From positions 11,021,193 to 11,085,192 of the forward strand of contig NC_060235.2 of assembly GCF_021155775.2 (NCBI RefSeq): 64,000 bases of DNA, written 5' to 3'. A model generated the notes under the pieces. The model worked only from the letters and a program-made list of their open reading frames with translations, ran no database searches and had not been told where the DNA came from. This DNA comes from Neodiprion pinetum. Its lineage: Eukaryota > Arthropoda > Insecta > Hymenoptera > Diprionidae. Numbering within the stretch: the first letter of the stretch is position 1; each line of letters starts with the position of its first letter. Shown in pieces: positions 51,758-64,000 of the stretch. A program made the position numbers and the translations under genes.

Positions 51758-54380
51758 ATCATTGCGTCAACACCCGCTAGGGCCATCGCAATGCTTTGTT
51801 TTGATTAGACGGTTGGATTCCCCCAGTCCGTGCCAGTTCTGAGCTGACCGTTGAATGGCGGCCGAAGAGGACGATGGCAACGGCGTACCGCCGCCGAAGC
51901 CTCGCAGCAAGAAAAATCCGCGGAAGGCCAAGGCACGGGACCGAGCTCGGATCCGGTTATTACCATCACCTCGTCCAGGCCCGGCACGCCCCGATCCTCA
52001 GAGCCAATCCTTATTCCGAAGTGACGGATCCAATTTGCCGACTTTCCTCACCTACATTAGTCTATCGACTAGAGGCTCTTTACCTTGGAGACCTGCTGCG
52101 GATATGGGTACGAACCGGCGCGAGACTTCCACGTGGCCCTCTCCTGGATTTTCAAGATCCGAGGGGAAGATCCGGACACCGCCGCAACTGCGGTGCTCTT
52201 CGCGTTCCAAACCCTATCTCCCTGCTAGAGGATTCCAGGGAACTCGAACGCTTATACAGAAAAGAAAACTCTTTCCGGATCTCCCGACGGCGTCTCTAGG
52301 TCTTTTTGGGTTACCCCATCGAACTCTCTTGCGAGGGCCCGACTTGTAAACGGTTGCGCTGCCGGGTTCCGGAATAGGAACCGTCATCCCTTTCGCCCGA
52401 CGGGTGTGTCACATTTCAAACCGCACGCGCCCAGGCCGGAGGGAACGCCGACCGAGGCCCGACGTTCGCACGATCACCGGCGTCACGACGCGCGTGTCAG
52501 GTATGGGAATACACCAACATCGTCATGCGATTTCTCCTGGGGCTTAGGATCGACTGACTCGCGTGCAACGGCTGTTCACACGAAACCCTACTCCACTTCG
52601 GTCCTCCAGGACCTCGCTGGAGTATTTGCTACTACCACCAAGATCTGCACCGACAGCGGCTCAAGGCAGGCTCACGCCCAGAACCTTCTGCGCACACCGC
52701 CGCGACCTTTCTACTCGTCAGGGCTTCATGACGGCCTAGGCCGCCTCGTTTGCCGCTAACGGCCGAGTGTAGGCGTGACGCATCAGAGCTATCCATTTTC
52801 AGGGCTAGTTGCTTCGGCAGGTGAGTTGTTACTCACTTCTCAGCGGATTCCATTTCATGGCCACCGTCCTGCTGTCTCAAGCAACCAACGCCTTTCATGG
52901 TATCCCATAAGCGTCGACTTTGGCGCCTTGACTCCGCGTTTGGTTCATCTCACAGCGCCAGTTCTGCTTACCAAAAGTGGCCCACTTGGCACTCTGATCC
53001 GAGATCTCGTGGCTTCATAGTTCAAGCAAGCCAGAGATCTCACCTATTCAAAGTTTGAGAATAGGTCAAGGTCGTTTCGGCCCCAAGGCCTCTAATCATC
53101 TGCTTCACCGGATGAGACTCGTGTGCGTTTTGGACGCGAGTGCCAGCTATCCTAAGGAAAACTTCGGTGGGAACCAGCTACTAGATGGTTCGATTAGTCT
53201 TTCGCCCTTATACCAAGTTCCGACGATCGATCTGCACGTCAGAATCGCGACGGACCTCCATCAGGGTTTCCCCTGACTTCGTCCTGACCAGGCATAGTTC
53301 ATCATCTTTCGGGTCCCAACGTGTACGCTCTGGGTGCGCCTCTTCTTGCAGTGAGAACGAGACGCCCTGAAAGCGCAGGGCCGCATCGTGACGCGGCCCA
53401 TCGTCCCTCGGTCAGCGCTGGGCTGACCTTTACTTTCATTCCGCCTTCAGGTTTGCTCGTCCCAACGACTCGCGCACATATTAGACTCCTCGGTCCGTGT
53501 TTCAAGACGGGTCCTAAAAGTACCCAAAGCAATAGCGTCACCGACCGGTATTTGATAATTTGAACGAGCCAGCCAGAGGACACCGCCAGCCGACAGCTGG
53601 CCAGGCCCGGGGACGGCGCTAGGTCCGACTACCGGGAATCGCTGACTGCGCTTGCGGCGGGCTCGACGCAGTTCAATGCGGCTCTATACCGTGCGGGTAC
53701 CGCTGGGCAGCCGGACGGGCAACCGGGGGTCTGCCCCGACGAGAACGCTGAGACAGGCAGCCTATCGGGCCTTAGACCGACACCCGACGGGTCGCGACGT
53801 CCTACTAGGGAAGAAGTGCACGCCGGCGCGGCCGGACATTGCACCGCGACCGAGTGCCGTGGACGCGAGGTCCCGACATCACGAGCCGCGGCGAAGCCTG
53901 CGTCGCTGACGATGAATCTCCCTGTTCGATCTTTCGGGTTTCTCAGGTTTACCCCTGAACGGTTTCACGTACTCTTGAACTCTCTCTTTAAAGTTCTCTT
54001 TGACTTTTTCGCACAGTACTTCTTCGCTATTGGTCTCGTGGTCAAATTTAGCCTTAGATGGAGTTTATCTACCACTCAGAGCTGCACTCTCAAGCAACCC
54101 GACTCTGAGGGGAGATCCTCCCGTGGCGCGTTCCGGTCACTACGGGCCTAGCACCCTCTGCGGGTGAGTAGCCCCATTCAAGATGGACTTGGACGCGGGC
54201 CGACACCGCGGGATAAGTGGATACTCCCAAACACTACATTATTCGGCGGCAGAATCGCGGGATTCAGTGCTGGGCTGTTTCTTGTTCGCTCGCCGCTACC
54301 ACGGAAATCCTAGTTATTTTTTTTTCATCCGCTTTGTGAAATGCTTGTATTCAGCGGGTTGTATCGCCTGTTCTGAGGTC
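51673..54380 (-). rRNA. 28S rRNA, 5' portion up to the R2 site (likely pseudogene)
   Basis: About 2.7 kb from the 28S start (GACCTCAGAACAGGCGATAC at 54380) to the R2 site. Several bases in the normally invariant start are changed (for example 'CTGAATACAAGCATTTC' where 'CTGAATTTAAGCATATT' is usual). About 34 bases present in the other copy at about 46039-46072 ('GTCAGCCAAACCCGCTTCCC' block) are missing near 51988. A functional 28S is therefore unlikely. Confidence 0.88.
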
Positions 54381-54784
54381 GTCGTAAGATAGCGAGTCCA
54401 TCGTTGGCGACAGTCGTTCGTACAAGAACAGCACCGTCGACACGACCGAGCACAACAAATTTTTTATACGTCCGAGCCACGAAACGACCGTGAACGCCCG
54501 CCGTACGGGAGACTCGGGAGCCCCCGGCGGCGAAACGTAAACGGAACTTCTTCACATGAGCGGCAATTCGACCGCGCGGTCTGTGTGTCGCCGTGCTGAA
54601 TTCGTTTGTTCTCTCGACTATCGCTAGCACCGGAACGTGACGGACGGCAGCGATAGCTCGACCCCGCGATCTGCGACGACGCGTCGTAACCGTGACATAC
54701 GTGTTCGTTTGAGGCGACGCGACCCTTTGCCGCGCGATCGGCGCGCGACACAGGCGGTAAACGCCCCGTCATTCGCTTGCGGAG
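54381..54784 (-). other. ITS2 spacer
   Basis: GC-rich spacer between 5.8S and 28S. Open frames across it on both strands are incidental. Boundaries approximate. Confidence 0.75.
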
Positions 54785-54942
54785 GCACGGTGTGCTGTTG
54801 GCGTGGTCCGGGAATTGTATCTGTGAACCGCAATGTGCGTTCGCAATGTCGATGTTCATGTGTCCTGCAGTTCACAAGTTGACGCGAAATCAGCTGCGTT
54901 CTTCATCGACCCACGAGCTAAGTGATCTACCGTTCAGGGTAA
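54785..54942 (-). rRNA. 5.8S rRNA
   Basis: Contains the conserved core: 'GATCACTTAGCTCGTGGG', 'TCGATGAAGAACGCAGCTGA', 'GTGAACTGCAGGACACATG', 'AACATCGACATTGCGAACGC'. A few substitutions against the usual insect sequence (for example CTTAGCTCG). The 3' end is placed by length only. Confidence 0.9.
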
Positions 54943-55769
54943 TCATATATGTGAATTTTGCATGAAAATGCTGAGATGACGTTTGTTGCTGGCTTTCAGT
55001 GGTCGTAAGCGCGGCGCCGCGTGCGTCAGCCCTTGCGCGGTTTCGCGCGGGAAGAAACGCGCGCCGTCCGTCAAATTTCGTTCGTGCGATAGTTCAAGAG
55101 CCGACGTCTTCTCGGGTTCACGGGTCGTTTGCTGGAATAAACCGGCCCGGACCCGATCGGCTCGCAATGCAAATGATTGACGACGGACGGCAGTGTGCCG
55201 CCTCAGCGAGTCCCGGGCATCGCTGCCCTTGACGCTGCCGCGAGCTTCCTCGTGCGGGCGAAAATTCTCTTTGAAACCCACCGCGTTCGCGGCCTGCGTC
55301 CGGGGTGTAACGGCGTTGCAGCAAGACACCCGGGCGCAGATAGGCTGTCCGCCAAAAAGCGCTGAGACCAGTTTCGCACGTCTCTCTCGTACGACATGAA
55401 CGGGTTGAACGAGTCGAGGCGGACCGGTCCCCTCTTGGCACCGAGTCGGCCGGAGGCCCGAATGACCCGCCACTGCTACGTGCTGGACGCGGAGTGACGA
55501 GTAGACGCCTCGGCACGAGTCGGTCGTCGGCGGTTTTAGCCGGCGACTGCGCTCGTCGCGACCGCGGCGAACGCCGGACCCATCGGATCCGGGGTCAGCA
55601 CCGCCTTCGTTGTCACGACGAACGTGTTGCGCGCCGCGGCAACCGGGCCCGACCGTTACGTCGTTCAAAGTTTTGTGAGATTTTGTTCGCGACACGTGGG
55701 CGTACACGCCGCTCTCGCGGTAAGACAGCCCCGCGTGCTTACGCCTTGCTTCTCCGGCAGTACGAAACG
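54943..55769 (-). other. ITS1 spacer
   Basis: About 830 bp of GC-rich spacer between 18S and 5.8S. The 254-codon open frame here (54943-55707) is low-complexity, Arg-rich and lies wholly within the spacer, so I do not call it a gene. Confidence 0.75.
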
Positions 55770-55773
55770 TAAT

Positions 55774-55806
<33 letters not shown>

Positions 55807-57687
55807 TTTACTACTTTTACTTCCTCTGAATGATCAAGTTTGGTCATCTTCCCGACAACATCGGCAATGCCGAGACATTGCCGCGTACCAGTCCGAAGAC
55901 CTCACTAAATCATTCAATCGGTAGTAGCGACGGGCGGTGTGTACTAAGGGCAGGGACGTAATCAACGCGAGCTTATGACTCGCGCTTACTGGGAATTCCT
56001 CGTTCATGGGGAATAATTGCAAGCCCCAATCCCTAGCACGAAGGAGGTTCAGCCGGTTACCCGGGCCTTTCGGCCAGGGAAGACACGCTGATTTTTTCAG
56101 TGTAGCGCGCGTGCGGCCCAGAACATCTAAGGGCATCACAGACCTGTTATTGCTCAATCTCGTGCGGCTATAAGCCGCCTGTCCCTCTAAGAAGATTTAT
56201 TTGTACGGTAGTAGTAAGTAGTAAAAACCGCCCGACCGAGGCCGGGGGCCTTCGAGATACCGGAAGGTACGCCTATTCAGCAGGCTAGAGTCTCGTTTGT
56301 TATTGTAATTAACCAGACAAATCGCTCCACCAACTAAGAACGGCCATGCACCACCACCCACCGAATCGAAAAAGAGCTCGCAATCTGTCAATCCTTCCGG
56401 TGTCCGGGCCTGGTGAGGTTTTCCGTGTTGAGTCAAATTAAGCCGCAGGTTCCAGTCCTGGTGGTGCCCTTCCGTCGATTCCTTCAAGTTTCAGCTTTGC
56501 AACTATACTTTCCCCCGTAACCCAAAAGCTTTGGTTTCCCGGAAGCTGCCCGCCGAGTCATCGGAGAAACTTTGGCAGATCGGTCGCTGGCATCGTTTAT
56601 GGTTAGAACTAGGGCGGTATCTGATCGCCTTCAAACCTCTAACTTCCGTTCTTGATTAAAGAAAACATTTTTGGCGAATGCTTTCGCTTCTGTCCGTCTT
56701 GCGACGATCCAAGAATTTCACCTCCAACGTCGCAATACGAATGCCCCCATCTGTTCCTATTAATCATTACCTCGGGGTTCCGAAAACCAACAAAATAGAA
56801 CCGAGGTCCTATTCCATTATTCCATGCACACAGTATTCAGGCGAAAATAGCCTGCTTTAAGCACTCTGATTTGTTCAAAGTAAACGTACCGGCCCACCTC
56901 GACACTCAGTGAGGAGCACCGCGATGGGATATTAGTCGGGCCGCCCCGGAGGGCTAAGCCCACCGGTAGGACGTCCCACAATCATGCCGGTAAGACACCG
57001 CGAGCGGTAAACCGACAGCGTGGGACACAGATACAACTACGAGCTTTTTAACCGCAACAACCTTAATATACGCTATTGGAGCTGGAATTACCGCGGCTGC
57101 TGGCACCAGACTTGCCCCCCAATGGATCCTCGTTAAAGGATTTGAAGTGTACTCATTCCGATTACGGGGCCTCGAATGAGTCCCGTATCGTTATTTTTCG
57201 TCACTACCTCCCCGTGCCGGGAGTGGGTAATTTGCGCGCCTGCTGCCTTCCTTGGATGTGGTAGCCGTTTCTCAGGCTTCCTCTCCGGAATCGAACCCTG
57301 ATTCCCCGTTACCCGTTACAACCATGGTAGGCGCAGAGCCTACCATCGACAGTTGATAAGGCAGACATATGAATGAATCGTCGCCGGTACGAGACCGTGC
57401 GATCAGCCCAAAGTTATTCAGAGTCATCAGGGTAAACGGCGGACAGGAAGTACCTGCTGCTGATTGATTTTAATCTAATAAAAGCATTCCATCGATCTCT
57501 GGTCGGAACTCTGCGTGTGTTAACTTTATAATCGCCACAGTCATCCAAGGAAATGTGTTTACGATCCAAGGAACCATAACTGATTAAATAAGACATTCGC
57601 GGTTCCACCTCAATTTGGCTTACACTGAGACATGCTTGGCTCAATCTTTGAGACAAGCATATGACTACTGGCAGAATCAACCAGGGA
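55770..57687 (-). rRNA. 18S rRNA, full length
   Basis: The 3' end carries GTAGGTGAACCTGCGGAAGG ATCA (reverse complement near 55775-55800); the 5' end is CCTGGTTGATTCTGCCAGTA (57687 downward) with one change (GATTC for GATCC). About 1918 bp, the normal size. Conserved blocks such as the reverse complement of 'GGAATTACCGCGGCTGCTGG' (near 57085) are present. Apparently intact by length, but part of a damaged rDNA unit. Confidence 0.95.
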
Positions 57688-58300
57688 GCTTTGATACAAA
57701 ATCCCTGCTCGGACGTGCGCCACCTATCGCTGGCCGGGTCTCCTAGCCCGGTCAGCCGTGTGTCTACTGTGTGTTTCTGGACTTGCCCGCAGGCAGCCTC
57801 GTTTTCGTGTGCCGCCACCTTCACACTCGGCTTATAAGCGTTTGAACAATCTCGAGTACATGTCGGCTAGATTGAGAACGTCTGGGAAACATAAATATAT
57901 CTTTGGTTTTGGAGTATATGCTCAGAACGAAGCAGGTTGGTGCGTGTATTGAAACGATCCGCTATCGTGTTTCACGGGAGCCGAACTTCTTGCCACCGTG
58001 TCAAGGGCCATTCGGTCTGAGACGAGGACTTGCGGTAATGCAGTAACGATAATAAAATGAAACGAGTCAAGTAGTTTCTTTGGTACGAGCCACGGAACGG
58101 TCCGCGAACGCCCGCTCCTGGTCTACACCGATTTACGGATCGTGCGCGCGCACATATCCGTACGGTGTAGCCGGTGGACGACGGGAGGTCAGCTCGACTG
58201 ACTCGCTCCTCTTACTAGTAGGAGCCTGGCCGCTAGGACGTCGGCGCCGATACGGTAGTAGCACCGTCGGCTCACGGGGCGAAACCTCCGCCGGCTAATA
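57688..58300 (-). other. 5' external transcribed spacer
   Basis: Sequence immediately upstream of 18S in the rDNA unit. No protein gene recognised. The Pol I start site could not be located. Confidence 0.6.
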
Positions 58301-58339
58301 AAAAAATTTCGAACTCCGGAAACTCGGTCGAAATTTACC

Positions 58340-58770
58340 GAGACGCATTTGACGAAGTTCCGAGAGGCTTCCGGCCCAGATCGACTTTGGGACGTCGCGC
58401 ATCGCCTATCGCTCCACTCAGACCGAAATTTCAACAAGTTCCGTCGGCCCCGTATCGACTCCGGGACGCCGCGCAACGCCTTCTGCTCGACTTGTACCGA
58501 AATTTCCACAACTCCCGTCGGTTTCGTATTGACCCTAGGACCCCGCGCATCGCCTTTCATTCGACTCGGACCGAAATTTTCACAAGTCCCGTCAGTCCCG
58601 TATCGACTTTGAGACGCCGCGCTTTGCCTTTTGCACGACCCCGACGAAAATTTTCACAAATCCTGTCCTGCCGCATTGGGCGTTTGTCCGTCTGCCGTCG
58701 TCCCATCGGCCCTGGGACGCAGCGCATTGCGTTTTGGTCGACGCGGACTAAAATTTTCACAAGTCCCGCC
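58340..58770. repeat. Intergenic-spacer tandem repeat (~74 bp units)
   Basis: The word CGAAATTTTCACAA and variants recurs at 58423, 58497, 58571 and about 58645, each 74 bp apart, with a further diverged unit near 58754. Units contain CCCGTATCGACT and GGGACGCCGCGC. Such repeats are typical of rDNA spacers upstream of 18S and may be promoter/enhancer-like. Confidence 0.8.
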
Positions 58771-58859
58771 GTGCCGTGGTCCGTTTGCGGGTCCAGCGAT
58801 GACTATCACGGGACGCGGCGCATTGCCGTTCCGTCGCTCGGGACGAAAAAAATGCCTAA

Positions 58860-60940
58860 CTTTTCCGGGGATTGAGGACGACGACCGACTGTCGACGTAT
58901 CATCGAAAAAATAAGGGCCACGTTTTGTCTAGTCCTAATTATGGCCTCTACCGTCCCCGAATCCAGCGACGTACCGAGGGTCCACCGGTTCCACCCGTCC
59001 TTTGTCGGCCTTGTGTTCGCTGACCGGCGATTCGAGCTGCGTATATCTAAAGAGGCAACGGGTACGGGAAAAATTTTTTTTCCAAGCCCCCGCACTTGCA
59101 TTGCCATCGCACACACTCGGCGAGGAGAGCACGGCCGCGCCGACATGCCCGCGACTCGTCCGATAAAGGACGAGCGACGTATCGCGTGACCGGCGTCAAG
59201 CCAGCTCCGAAAACACCAACATCGAGGCCTCTTCTAACCGACAAGACGAATCCCCAAGACAAGGGCTGAGTCTCAACAGACCGCAGCGTCGTAACTGCTC
59301 TACCGAGTATAACACCTCGCCTGGTACCTAAGTCGTCTACAGACGATTTTGAGTCTCGACATCGAACTGGATGACCCATGATCGAACGTCCGAGGCTAGA
59401 CCGAAAAGCGGGAAGTTCCCGAGGAAGGCCGAAGACCCCGCCCGGCAAACAGGGCTCGTACGACGACCGGTTCGTGGACCGGCCACCTAGTAAAGTCACA
59501 TTAGTCCAGGAACTTCAGGCGAAAAGTGGGCTCATCTTCGGAAACAGTCCAACCAAGCTAAAAATTGGTGTACACTTACCTTTTAGCCCTCTAAATAAGG
59601 TGTTGAAAGTCTCCTGAATTTGGTTGTACGCATAATTTGAGACAGCCCAAAAACGGTGAAAAAAATGACCTGTTTTCGATTTTTTGCGAATATCTCCGTT
59701 CCTGTCGATCTCACGGTTATTAGGTACACGTATGAAAAAGAAGAGCAAAACATATCCTACAAAAAAGGTTCAATAGAGTTCATTGTGTGCGAGATATCGG
59801 GCTAGATTTGGTCACGTGAGGCTGGCCAGGATTGCCAGTACACGAAAATTCAAAATCCGCATGTACGGAGCTGCTGAGACCAAGCGAGCCAAAAGACGAT
59901 TAGTCGGTCACCAACCACCTATCCGAAAGGACCGCACCATTTCTTATATCTTATACACAAACTGATTATCCCGTTGCCGAGTAGTCTGGAGGACAGGAGA
60001 TATTCGTGAGCAAGAAGAAGGAACCTGGCCTACAAAGAAGACCCCCGGGGTTCCCAGTAGCTCTGTGTTGTTTTGTTTTGTCCCTTTTATTATTTATACA
60101 TATTTATTTCGTTCTTTTTTTTTGGTTCCGCTCTTTTGAATTCTCTTTTGTGACGCCTATTGGCTCATTTTATCTTTTATAACCTTAAGCCCGGCCATTT
60201 TTTTTTTGTCGTTAGATTTTAGTTATACACGGATCGGCCATTGTAAATTTATTTATTAATTTATTCTGTCCTTCTATTTTTTGTGCCTGCTATATCTTTT
60301 ATTACGACTTTTAGCGTTCTTTTCGATTTTACAATCGGACACGCCCATTTTAGAAAGATAAGTTTACCTTTTTCTTTTTCTGTAGTGTATGTTGTTTCAA
60401 TAATAAATAAAACGAGGTGGCTATTTTAACTTTAGGTACGACCCGCTTACAATATTATAATTACTGATAGAAAATCATAAAGAATCATTACAATTGATAT
60501 AATCAGTAGTTTTCATATAATCTGGTATTTAAGCTCCAATATAAATTTTGTATGGGTATTCAATTGCATGCAATGATCGAAATCGAGGTCTCTGTGCCGT
60601 ATCTTCTCGTTTCGATATTTTTACAGATATTTGGGTATAAATAATAGTATTTTTAATCATAGTATATAAAAATAGTAGTATAAATAATAGTATATTTGTC
60701 TTATCCTAACATTATATAGATGCTGAGGTTTACCGTATGAAAATCGTATATTCAATCGTACAATATTAACGTTCCTGTTTATTATCTTTCTATTCTAAAA
60801 CTCAAAAGATGTTGAAGAGTACCTCAAAAAATAAAGCTTGTCAGGTTAGGTATAATCTCATATTCTCCTCCGTGAATATTTAGGAATACATAACTAAAAA
60901 AAAAAAATGAAGGTTGTTCATGTAACTAATCTCTGACAGC
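58860..60940. other. Spacer and unassigned sequence right of the rDNA
   Basis: GC-rich to about 59500 (probably rDNA spacer), then AT-rich with long T runs (60100-60200). No gene, RNA or repeat with support was found, and the right end of the rDNA could not be set. Confidence 0.4.
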
Positions 60941-63900
60941 TTATTCTCTTTTAGATTCTTTCTCTTCTCTCTCGAATCCTTCTTGATTTTTCCACGAAAC
61001 TGGTGGGAAATTCTGAGATTGCTCAGAATCATCAATAGAATCGATTTCTTGGTCGTCGATATCGTTTCTTTGTTGTATCAAATCTTCGATTGGGGCAGCA
61101 TTCAGGCAAGATGTCTCACGACAATTGCCGCAAACTGTTGAACATTGGATCCCCAATTTTCGACAGCCACACAATGCACCACAGCCTTTTGAACAATTAC
61201 AAAAAATCATGTTCAAAATACGCTACGGGGCAGGAGGTAGCGTTGTTGTCATTGGCTCCAATACGCCGTTTTTGAATACCCATCCCCAGTCTTGCGGGTT
61301 CAGCTGATTTCCTAACCAATACTGCACCTGGTAGTATACACGATACAGGTGTTCTTTAGCTGCGTCAGCTGTTGGGGGTAATAAACTCAAATTCAACAAC
61401 TTGTTTCTGCCTATAGCTTTCATGAAACACAGATTACGGTATGCGTTCAAGTCATTTTGCTTAATTGGAGCTTCATACACAGCTGGAAATATTCGAATTC
61501 CATCCGAAGAAATTGATTCTCGAGAAGCATCACTCTGGTTGAAAATTTGGGCTGCAGCACGTAGGTCTTGACGTTTTGTGGAAAGTTTCAGAGCCGCAGT
61601 TTTCCCTTTATGAAAAAGAGCAGACGTTGTGTCGCATCCGGTAAAAGCGTGCAGAAGTAGAAGATGATTTCTAATGTCTTCGTCATCATTGAAACTTCGA
61701 GAAGAGTAAAGTTTTCATTCGACTTTTCCCTTGCACGGTTTGAAAAAGAAGATCTCTTCATCAACCGGAGTACGAGCAACCAAAATAACTAACAGATCCA
61801 CGTCTTCCCCAACAACAACCGTTCTATTTGTGCGTGAAGATTCCAAAGCTGTTTCAATTATCAAAACATCAGCATCATCTTGACCGTGTTCAACAACAAA
61901 ATTATTAGCTTCGAACTTGACAGACAGCATCGAAATCAATCTGCGCTTGTTGTTACTGTTTGAAAGTAACTTTTCTTCGCTCACTGTGAAAGTCATCGTC
62001 TCGTCGAAGTAGGTGTCCGCAGATGAAGATTTCGCGGCTCGACGACGTTGTTCCATAACTTTCACGCTGTTGGTGCTATTGTTATATCCATCGAAAACTA
62101 TGACAGCGTTTCAACCGTAATACTTTTGTACATAACCAATATACTTCGAACAAATCGAATCGAAAGATTCATTCTGATGCTATACAACCCGATGTAACAA
62201 AAATCCTCCGTTGACGACATATGTAACTTTTGTAAAATCAAGTTCAGCTACCAATAGCTTAAAGACGTCAAACAAAGCAAACTTTTTGCCAAGACGCAGG
62301 TGCCCTTCTATAAACATTGACAGCGGGAACGGAGCTAATTCATAACGCATATACATACGGAGCTCTCCATCCGATCTTTTCATAGCACTGATTCTCTGAA
62401 ACAGTAATAATGGATCTATAGGTACCGTCTGATCACGAACTTTGACGTTACTATTGACTATTGGAAGCGGAAGTACTTTGTCAGCGCGGAAGGATTTGAT
62501 GTCTCTGAAATTTTGACCGATCTTCTTCTGCATCACACTAGTGCCAATCCTCTGAGCATTGTGGCAGTTTATTTTCTCGTCGCCACTTATCCCTGTTGCA
62601 ATGGACATTATTTTGATGGATATCAGGGAAAGGATAATGATATTGAAGTCACTGGAGTTATCTTCCGTACATCTTCACGGTCTCTGTTTACGCGTGAATC
62701 TCTTGCATCAACATGTTGGTCTCCGGTATTGAAAGAAAGTTCCAAAAGCTCTCCAGACCTTTAGAAATGTTGCTCGTAGTCAATAATCCCAAGATCCATT
62801 TACTCAAAACACTCTCCTTGGTACTTCTCCGATGTGTGAAGCCTTCTTTTGATTTTGAAGATTTCATGAGATGTTGTTCAATTATCATGTCACTCCATGT
62901 TCGGCAGAAATATTTTTCCGAACGTTTAATGGAAAAGAAGTTGTTGGTGAACTTCTTGAAAACTTCATTTTCCATAGACATTTCTAGGTTTTCCATATCT
63001 TGAATATACAAATGTGCCGATTTCGCGTATAGAAAATGCCCTGCGGCATGAAAGTATGGAAGCATATTTTTTGTAGTAGTTAACTGCGCCTTCCAACAGC
63101 CCAGTCTTTCAGTTCTAATAAATTCTTTTGCAATTGTGACCATCTCAAAATACCGTACCCACAGTTGCGCAGTTGGGCCTTTATTTTTGAATTCAGACAT
63201 TTTGTTATTAAATGCTTTTTTCAACTCGCCAACTGCGTTTGAAATTTCAATCTCATCAAATGATGGCGATGCTTCGTCTAAATTATGAAGAAAAAGATTT
63301 ACTAACGCACTCTGATTGTCATCGAACGTGATCTCATTGAACACAATTTGAGACAATGCCACTAGAAGCAATGTATGAGCTCTGATTGCTCTAGCGTATG
63401 CGTGACCCTGCAACATTTTATCCACGGAATTTGGTGCGTAAACCGTACTGATTGCTTCCTTGAGACCACTTCCCGCCATTATGTATCCGATTGATGCAAG
63501 AAAAGACATCAGCAAATAAAAGCCTCCAAGCCTCACGATCATCTTCGAAAGCTGTGTGTCACCATCCGATGCTGCGACAATTTCACGTGCTTTCAAATAC
63601 AGGGGTTGATCGAATGTTACAACGCACGTCGTATGGCCGTCTTTTTGTCCATTGTTGAAAATGCTCTTCAAAGATGTATATATGTATAGTGTTGTAATCA
63701 CTTGCGGGTGCGTTAATGAACAGCAAGAAAATTATACGTGACTTGGAAAATGCCTCGTTTTTCGTTAAATACTCCATGAAGCCACTCCAACCTGGTATTT
63801 TTAGTAGGTCCTTCCACTTTCCATACATCCATAATACATCTGTATTTCGCAGCAGTGATTTCGTCGTTACCTCATCACAATCAAGTTCTTTCACCGTGAT

Positions 63901-63987
63901 CTTCTTTAAACCTTGCACACTACTATTTTCATAAATCTGCATCGAAACTTGGGCAACCACTGCCATCTCTGTTGCAGTAGGCATCAT
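60941..63987 (-). pseudogene. Broken copy of an insect multi-copy gene family (unknown function)
   Basis: Pieces in order from the 5' side, all on the minus strand: 63583-63987 ('IPGWSGFMEYLTKNEAFSKS'), 62688-63701 ('CVVTFDQPLYLKAREIVAA', 'VRLGGFYLLMSFLASIGYIM', 'YAPNSVDKMLQGHAYARAIR'), 62180-62608 ('SIATGISGDEKINCHNAQRI', 'VPIDPLLLFQRISAMK'), 61715-62065 ('DDADVLIIETALESS', 'VVVGEDVDLLVILVARTP', like a PIN/FEN-type nuclease segment), 61223-61480 ('YRVYYQVQYWLGNQLNPQDW') and 60941-61216 (Cys cluster 'NCSKGCGALCGCRKLGIQCS'). Breaks include an extra TA dinucleotide near 63680, an amber stop at 61223-61225 and several frame changes. I recognise this order as a large, repeated insect family, probably mobile-element-derived, but cannot name its function. 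The 5' end is outside the window. Confidence 0.6.
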
Positions 63988-64000
63988 TCGTAGTCTGAAA

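Noticed and set aside
54943..55707. 254-codon minus-strand ORF in ITS1
   Set aside because: Wholly inside a GC-rich rRNA spacer with Arg-rich low-complexity translation.
55834..57824. Several ORFs across 18S (both strands)
   Set aside because: Overlap conserved rRNA sequence; incidental open frames.
58189..59499. ORFs in the rDNA spacer repeats
   Set aside because: Generated by GC-rich 74-bp repeats; different frames open on both strands with no domain.
1..64000. tRNA genes
   Set aside because: No A-box/B-box pairs with cloverleaf potential were noticed by eye; absence is not proven.

Overview
The window looks like a stretch of arthropod nuclear genome, most likely an insect and possibly a parasitoid wasp. 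The reasons are an R2 element sitting in its exact 28S site, Ty3/Gypsy elements, Helitrons, an insect-type multi-copy protein family and AT-rich spacers. The order-level guess is weak. No ordinary single-copy host gene is evident: the window is nested mobile elements plus a rearranged piece of rDNA.

Layout. 1-21543: a degenerate Gypsy element (Gypsy-A, + strand) whose pol ends at 1236 and resumes at 19141. It was split by two insertions 4 bp apart: an apparently intact Gypsy element (Gypsy-B, 1235-6057, minus strand, matching LTRs, canonical -1 frameshift site), and a 13,067-bp almost perfect palindrome (6068-19134). The palindrome has 6499-bp arms, a 69-bp spacer and a 6-bp TACAGA target duplication. 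Each arm carries one full protein-primed family B DNA polymerase gene and little else, with Polinton/Maverick-like features but no visible integrase or capsid gene. Gypsy-A's 3' LTR holds a further solo LTR (19501-21357).

21544-33135: broken DNA-transposon genes: a transposase C-terminus (DUF4218-like), a Mutator-like transposase/exonuclease pseudogene, and a possible ~7-kb element holding a DUF4806-type gene and a DUF4218-type transposase between tandem-repeat arrays. 35426-41310: a second DUF4806-type gene (+) with phase-consistent introns, interrupted in an exon by Helitron-1 (with an OTU protease ORF). One intron holds a solo LTR, a 382-bp foldback element and Helitron-2. 41311-44450: mostly unassigned AT-rich DNA.

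44453-58860: rDNA on the minus strand, read right to left: spacer repeats, 18S, ITS1, 5.8S, ITS2, 28S to the R2 site, an R2 element of about 5.1 kb (one frameshift), 277 bp of downstream 28S, then an abrupt fusion to another 28S copy with a truncated R2. Both 28S pieces lack conserved segments, so this looks like a decaying rDNA fragment. 60941-63987: a multiply broken copy of an insect multi-copy gene family, running off the right edge.

The strongest candidate for something new is the palindrome: two intact polymerase genes pointing toward a 69-bp centre, real insertion hallmarks, and signs that the arm is a truncated piece of a larger element folded back on itself. Family assignments come from motif recognition only; no database search was possible.
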